From positions 1 through 45,376 of the forward strand of contig CAITOC010000022.1 in the NCBI GenBank assembly GCA_903893925.1: a stretch of DNA of 45,376 bases, given 5' to 3'. A program made the translations under genes and the position numbers. The stretch comes from Candidatus Moraniibacteriota bacterium (GTDB taxonomy: Bacteria; Patescibacteriota; Minisyncoccia; Moranbacterales; UBA1568). This document shows positions 40,398-45,376 of the stretch, one piece after another (position 1 is the stretch's first letter; each line of letters opens with the position of its first letter). The notes beneath the pieces were generated by a model, which was given only the letters and a program-made list of their open reading frames with translations, ran no database searches and was not told the origin of the DNA.

Positions 40398-40769
40398 ATG
40401 AATCACAGAAAATCAGGACGGATACTGAGTAGGAATCGAAATCAGCGTCGCGCGCTGTTCCGGACGATGTTCGGCAGCTTGGTGTTGCACGAGCGGATCG
40501 AAACCACGCTTGCCAAGGCCAAGGAACTCAAGGACAAGGTGGACCCTCTCATGAACAAGGCAAAGAAAAGTGCCGTGGACGAGACAAAGAAGCTCAATGC
40601 CATCCGCGAGTTGCGTCGCACTCTTCCGACGAAGACCGTCGAGAAACTGGTCTCCCCGGAATTCATTTCCCGATTCGAGGGTCGCACGGGTGGCTATGTC
40701 CGCGTCGTGAAGCTCGAAGCGAGAAAAGGCGACGGCGCCAAAATGGCCGTCATCGAATTCGTTGCCTAG
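40398..40769 (+). CDS. rplQ: Ribosomal protein bL17
   Basis: Large-subunit protein near the exit tunnel. The 123 residues begin MNHRKSGRILSRNRNQRRAL and include HERIETTLAKAKELKDKVDP. It sits directly after rpoA as in most bacteria. Confidence 0.97.
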   Translation: MNHRKSGRILSRNRNQRRALFRTMFGSLVLHERIETTLAKAKELKDKVDPLMNKAKKSAVDETKKLNAIRELRRTLPTKTVEKLVSPEFISRFEGRTGGYVRVVKLEARKGDGAKMAVIEFVA

Positions 40770-40780
40770 GAATCAACCGT

Positions 40781-41185
40781 ATGAAACATCAGGTAAACCG
40801 GAAATACCATCTGTTCGACGCCCAGGGGAAAGTCCTTGGTCGGCTCGCGACGGAAATTGTCGGTGTCGTCTCGGGAAAGACGAAAGTCGACTACGCCCCG
40901 AATGTCGATGGCGGTGATTTCGTGGTGGTCATCAATACCGATGGGCTCCAAGTGACCGGCAACAAGGGTGACGACAAGATGTACCATCATTTCAGCGGCT
41001 ACCCGGGCGGCATCCGTTCCATCGCCTTCAAGGACCAGATGAAGAAGGACTCGCGCAAGGTGCTCTATCAGGCGGTGTACGGGATGCTTCCGAAGAACAA
41101 GCTTCGGGCCCGGATGCTGACTCGGCTCCGTATGTACAAAGACGACAAGCGTGAGGAAGAAACCATTCATGTGAATCACGAATAA
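40781..41185 (+). CDS. rplM: Ribosomal protein uL13
   Basis: Early-assembly large-subunit protein. The 134 residues include DAQGKVLGRLATEIVGVVSG, MYHHFSGYPGGIRS and the conserved VYGMLPKNKLRARMLTRLRM. A ribosome site (AGGA, 9 nt before the ATG) is visible. The rplM-rpsI pair joins the alpha operon, a common arrangement outside Proteobacteria. Confidence 0.97.
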   Translation: MKHQVNRKYHLFDAQGKVLGRLATEIVGVVSGKTKVDYAPNVDGGDFVVVINTDGLQVTGNKGDDKMYHHFSGYPGGIRSIAFKDQMKKDSRKVLYQAVYGMLPKNKLRARMLTRLRMYKDDKREEETIHVNHE

Positions 41186-41190
41186 AGGAT

Positions 41191-41649
41191 ATGGCCACGA
41201 AAACCGCAATCATCGAGAAGAAGGAGAAGAAGACGACGCCGAAGGCTTCCGCCACGAGCGGGAAGTACCTGTATGCCGTCGGACGTCGCAAGACGGCCGT
41301 CGCACAGGTTCGCCTCTATCCCGACAAGGGCAACGACAAGCACGTCGTCAACAAGAAGGACTACACGACGTATTTTCCGGTCGCACTCCAGCCGACGCTC
41401 CTGGCTCCGCTGACGGTGCTCGGACTCGCCGGTGACTTCGTCGTCTCGGCGACCGTCAAGGGTGGTGGTACGAACGCGCAGGCCGAAGCGATCCGGCTCG
41501 GCGTGGCCCGCGCCATCCTCAAGCACGACGAGGCGCTCCGTTCACTCCTTCGCGTCCATGGATTCCTCACCCGCGATGCCCGCTCCGTCGAGCGCAAGAA
41601 GCCGGGACTCAAGAAAGCCCGTCGCGCCCCGCAGTGGAGCAAGCGCTAG
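41191..41649 (+). CDS. rpsI: Ribosomal protein uS9
   Basis: Small-subunit head protein whose C-terminal tail reaches the P-site tRNA. The core starts near residue 26 (YLYAVGRRKTAVAQVRLYP), with GGGTNAQAEAIRLGVARAIL, and ends in the required basic tail KKARRAPQWSKR. The first 25 residues are a Lys/Thr-rich extension. It is the last gene of the operon, followed by a terminator. Confidence 0.97.
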   Translation: MATKTAIIEKKEKKTTPKASATSGKYLYAVGRRKTAVAQVRLYPDKGNDKHVVNKKDYTTYFPVALQPTLLAPLTVLGLAGDFVVSATVKGGGTNAQAEAIRLGVARAILKHDEALRSLLRVHGFLTRDARSVERKKPGLKKARRAPQWSKR

Positions 41650-41680
41650 TCCGACTGTTCGACCATACTATCGATATTCA

Positions 41681-41714
41681 AAAATCCGTCTCGAGAGAGG
41701 CGGATTTTGTTTTG
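41681..41714 (+). terminator. Terminator of the ribosomal operon
   Basis: AAAATCCGTCTC, loop GAGA, GAGGCGGATTTT (12 bp, one G-U), then GTTTTG. Its A-rich 5' side would also give a T-run on the minus strand, so it may serve the convergent PEGA gene too. Confidence 0.85.
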
Positions 41715-41834
41715 ATATCGAAGAGTCGAAAGGAGGAACGGGTCCATTCCCCGGAGAGACGTCCTGCCGGGATGCCTCCACAAGCATCGGAACTTTTGCT
41801 ACTCATCAAAAAAATTAAAAAATATTTTAAGCGG

Positions 41835-43325
41835 TTATCGTCCGAAGAAGCCGAGAGGCTCGGGGAAAGCGATGAAGGAAAAATCCGCGGTGTCGGAACC
41901 GGTCTCACCGGACAGGATATAGAGTTCATCTTCTGCCGGGAGAGGAATGACTTGTCGGATGACATTTCCGGACGCGGGGATGAGCGTCTCGATATTGCGC
42001 TCGTCGCGATTATCGAGTTCGGCGAGTTTGAGTTCTCCGCCAAGGGCGAAGAGGACGTGTTCGTAGTTCTTGGCCCACCGTACCTCGGAAATCGGTGAGG
42101 AGAAGCGTGCGATCTGCAGGATCTCGCCGTCTTCGCGCGTCGGTTGGACGTCCCAGACACGGGTGAACAGGACCGAGATCTCGTTGTCCGTGTAGAAGAG
42201 GAGTTTTTTGCCGTCGTCGGAGAACTGGATGCCGGTGATATCCGATCCGAGCGATATGACGGACGGTGCCACTTTGCCGTCGTCGTTCCAAAGGAAGCCG
42301 GCGCTCCCGCCACGGTCATAAACGGCGATTCGTTTGTCGTCATACATGGTGAGGAACGGTTTGGTGTACCGATCCGCTCCCGGAATCGGCCCCGTGATCG
42401 TTTTTTGATCCGCATTTTCGGACACGCCTGATACCTGGATGAGGGAGATGGCACCGGTCGTCTTGCCAAGGAGCGCTGCGTACCGTCCGGCCAGGTCATA
42501 AGCCGAGACATCTTGTGCGACCGTCACGAGCCGTTTCGTGGTGTCACGCATGTCGGGGCGTACGAGGATGAGCGATCCGTGTGACAAGACGAAGAATGTC
42601 CCGTCATTGTCGGGGTGCCAGCGCGGATTCTCCGGGTCGGGCACGGAGGCGATGTCTTGTAGGTTCTTCGCGGCGCCGGTCGTCCGATCGATCAGGAAAA
42701 CCGCATGACTTCCATCTGCCCGCGAGCGGAGCGGGATCAGAAGTGAATTCTCATCCTTGGACCACTCCAGGTTCCGTCCGTCTTCCGAGTCGAACCGATA
42801 ATCGTGATTCGAGAAAACCTGTGTCGTCGCCTGGGTTGTCCGCTCAAGGATGGTGACGGTCGTCTCACTGTCTTTTTCCCCGACGAGCGCAAAGTATTTC
42901 CGAGTCGAGGAATTGAATCCCTTTACGAACGGACCGCTTGCCGCCGCCGTGACATCGTACGTGGTTCGGGGCAAGATGATATTCCAGAATTCCGTCGATC
43001 GGCCACTTTGGACGAGGACTCGTTTTTCCCACGGCAGATAGCCGTCCGCCTCGACACGAAGCAGGTGCTCGCCGGGCATGATGCCGGTCACATGGACCGA
43101 CTGGTTTATACTGTGCAGCATGTCTGTCGGGACCGATATCCCGTCGATCGACAGGTTAACGGAGCGAGGGTTGGCCTTGACCGTGATCGAGCCGGTATAG
43201 ATGAAGATGCCACGTTCGAAACTGAACCGATACCCGAACGTAAAAAACAGGATGGTCGCCGACGTGGCGAGGAAAAGGATGAGGAATATCCAGAAGACGA
43301 CGGTATGGAGGCGGTTGAGGTTCAT
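41835..43325 (-). CDS. PEGA-domain membrane protein with beta-propeller-like repeats
   Basis: A 496-residue protein anchored by one N-terminal helix (about 9-30). A PEGA domain (46-108, GSITVKANPRSVNLSIDG and GIMPGEHLLRVEADGYLPWE) follows on the outer side, then about 370 residues of repeated beta strands with WD40/TolB-like phrases (NLEWSKDENSLLIPL, PRWHPDNDGTFFVLS, GIQFSDDGKKLLFY, VRWAKNYEHVLFAL). PEGA domains occur in surface proteins. The ATG at 43325 begins right before the helix; an upstream in-frame start at 43355 is less likely. A TATACT box on the minus strand (complement of 43363-43368) is a plausible promoter element. Confidence 0.83.
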   Translation of the reverse strand: MNLNRLHTVVFWIFLILFLATSATILFFTFGYRFSFERGIFIYTGSITVKANPRSVNLSIDGISVPTDMLHSINQSVHVTGIMPGEHLLRVEADGYLPWEKRVLVQSGRSTEFWNIILPRTTYDVTAAASGPFVKGFNSSTRKYFALVGEKDSETTVTILERTTQATTQVFSNHDYRFDSEDGRNLEWSKDENSLLIPLRSRADGSHAVFLIDRTTGAAKNLQDIASVPDPENPRWHPDNDGTFFVLSHGSLILVRPDMRDTTKRLVTVAQDVSAYDLAGRYAALLGKTTGAISLIQVSGVSENADQKTITGPIPGADRYTKPFLTMYDDKRIAVYDRGGSAGFLWNDDGKVAPSVISLGSDITGIQFSDDGKKLLFYTDNEISVLFTRVWDVQPTREDGEILQIARFSSPISEVRWAKNYEHVLFALGGELKLAELDNRDERNIETLIPASGNVIRQVIPLPAEDELYILSGETGSDTADFSFIAFPEPLGFFGR

Positions 43326-43441
43326 GTGACGGATGCGGTGAAAACAGGAAACCAATTTTTAGTATAGCATAGGACCTGTCGGTCGTGGAATGCGCAACCA
43401 ATGGGATTGACTTGTTGTAAAAGGCTCTTCAAGAGGTGCTT

Positions 43442-43470
43442 TTGACGCTCCGTTTCGGTCGTGGTATGAT
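43442..43470 (+). promoter_or_regulatory. Promoter of four-helix membrane protein gene
   Basis: TTGACG (43442-43447), 17 bp, TATGAT (43465-43470). Predicted start about 43477; the leader is only about 14 nt. Confidence 0.75.
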
Positions 43471-43490
43471 GCCGGAAACGACACAAACTC

Positions 43491-43991
43491 ATGAATGCTC
43501 TCACATCCTTTCTTCCGGCCACGTTGCCCAAGGAGACCGCTGGGCTGGTCGTGTTCGGCGTTTTATTTATCATAATAGGCATCGGTGTCGGATTCTTGCT
43601 CGGTCGGAACCGACTCGTGAACGTAGTCATGAGCATCTATATCGCGCTCGTGTTCACGACGGCCTCGGTCGACGTGCTCCCCAAGGACTTCCCGCTCTCC
43701 GGGGCGTGGTTGTTCGTAGTTCTCCTCGTCCTTCTGACGCTGATCGACCGGTCACTTTTCGAAATCCATGTCCCGTCCTTGCCACAAGACACTTTGTGGC
43801 GCATCATCGTGACCGGCATCATGGTGACCGGTATGGTGACGAGTGTCCTCGTGACACTCTTCCCAAAGAAAACCGTTGCTGCGTTCCCGATATCGGTACC
43901 GGTCCAATATTTCGGGACGCCACTTGCCGGGACCCTTTGGTTGGTCATTCCGCTCCTCATATTGCTTTTGTTGAACAAGAAAGCGAAATAA
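43491..43991 (+). CDS. Four-helix membrane protein, unknown
   Basis: A 166-residue hydrophobic protein with four likely membrane helices (about 17-37, 45-63, 72-86 and 105-124, with a further hydrophobic C-terminal segment 147-161 ending in NKKAK). There is no catalytic motif and I do not recognise a named family. It has its own promoter with a very short leader and no Shine-Dalgarno. It stands between the PEGA gene and the rRNA operon. Confidence 0.75.
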   Translation: MNALTSFLPATLPKETAGLVVFGVLFIIIGIGVGFLLGRNRLVNVVMSIYIALVFTTASVDVLPKDFPLSGAWLFVVLLVLLTLIDRSLFEIHVPSLPQDTLWRIIVTGIMVTGMVTSVLVTLFPKKTVAAFPISVPVQYFGTPLAGTLWLVIPLLILLLLNKKAK

Positions 43992-44063
43992 CCCTTTCCA
44001 AAGCCTTTTTTTGTATCTTTTCGCATGATGGTCAATGGAGGGGCTTGCGATGATGTCAGCCTC

Positions 44064-44092
44064 TTGACAGCTTTCGCTTCACTCCCTATACT
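44064..44092 (+). promoter_or_regulatory. rRNA operon promoter
   Basis: TTGACA (44064-44069), 17 bp, TATACT (44087-44092). Predicted start about 44099. No obvious A/T-rich UP element precedes it, in line with an alpha subunit lacking its C-terminal domain. Confidence 0.85.
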
Positions 44093-44276
44093 GTGAAGGC
44101 GGTGAAGAGGAAGAAAGAGGACTTTCTTTTTTTTATTCCCGCGAACGAACTTTTACAAATGAAAAGACAATCGCAAATTTTTGTGGTTGGTCCTTCTATA
44201 TTTCTTTGAGAAGAAATCAGTCGGTCGCGAAGCCTTCGGGCTTCGCCGGAAGTGTTGCCTTCGGGCGATGCTTCCA

Positions 44277-45376
<1,100 letters not shown>

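Overview
The window looks like a chromosomal segment of a Candidate Phyla Radiation (Patescibacteria) bacterium, probably a Parcubacteria-like lineage. The evidence is a 16S rRNA gene with CPR-style substitutions at the usual primer sites, several membrane or coiled-coil proteins typical of these genomes, an alpha subunit of RNA polymerase without its C-terminal domain, and gaps filled with short tandem repeats and palindromes. UGA is used as an ordinary stop (for example at 1127-1129), so the recoded Gracilibacteria/Absconditabacteria groups are unlikely. I cannot name a genus.

Layout. 1-9250 carries a thioredoxin-reductase-like flavoprotein, a secreted CAP-domain protein, and a plus-strand cell-wall and division set: murA, mreB, two GT4 glycosyltransferases, holB and ftsQ. 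9250-12510 is looser: a Nudix hydrolase with a suspected 5' frameshift, an HD-domain hydrolase, a quinone-reductase-like flavoprotein, and a SAM-type riboswitch in front of a small unknown gene. 12520-16073 holds two minus-strand integral-membrane glycosyltransferases. 16182-25005 holds a 1653-residue coiled-coil membrane protein, a small acidic protein and a VirD4/TraD-like membrane ATPase, faced by a small membrane protein that shares a domain with the giant one. This group is the best candidate for an undescribed envelope-associated machine. A 41-residue histone-H1-like protein follows.

25947-32430 has a zinc-finger protein of unknown role, then rpmE-prfA-prmC (minus) and rpsB-tsf plus a TPR membrane protein (plus). 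32475-34112 is a tRNA cluster (Thr-UGU, Tyr, Thr-GGU, Trp, Glu) with rpmG. Four of its five tRNAs have a partial copy of themselves nearby, and a GIY-YIG gene sits between a broken and an intact tRNA-Trp. 34238-37214 carries a small unknown gene, a DEDDy exonuclease and two prenyl-chain enzymes (polyprenyl diphosphate synthase and uppS). 37474-41649 is the alpha-type ribosomal operon infA-rpmJ-rpsM-rpsK-rpsD-rpoA-rplQ-rplM-rpsI. After a PEGA/beta-propeller protein and a four-helix membrane protein, the window ends inside the 16S rRNA gene.

Two themes recur. First, vegetative promoters are easy to see (TTGACA-like, usually 17 bp, TATAAT-like) while Shine-Dalgarno sequences are often weak or absent. 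Second, small palindromic repeats lie between genes, inside two protein-coding genes in frame, next to tRNA 3' ends and just upstream of the 16S gene; the 16S V1 helix itself is expanded by tandem repeats.
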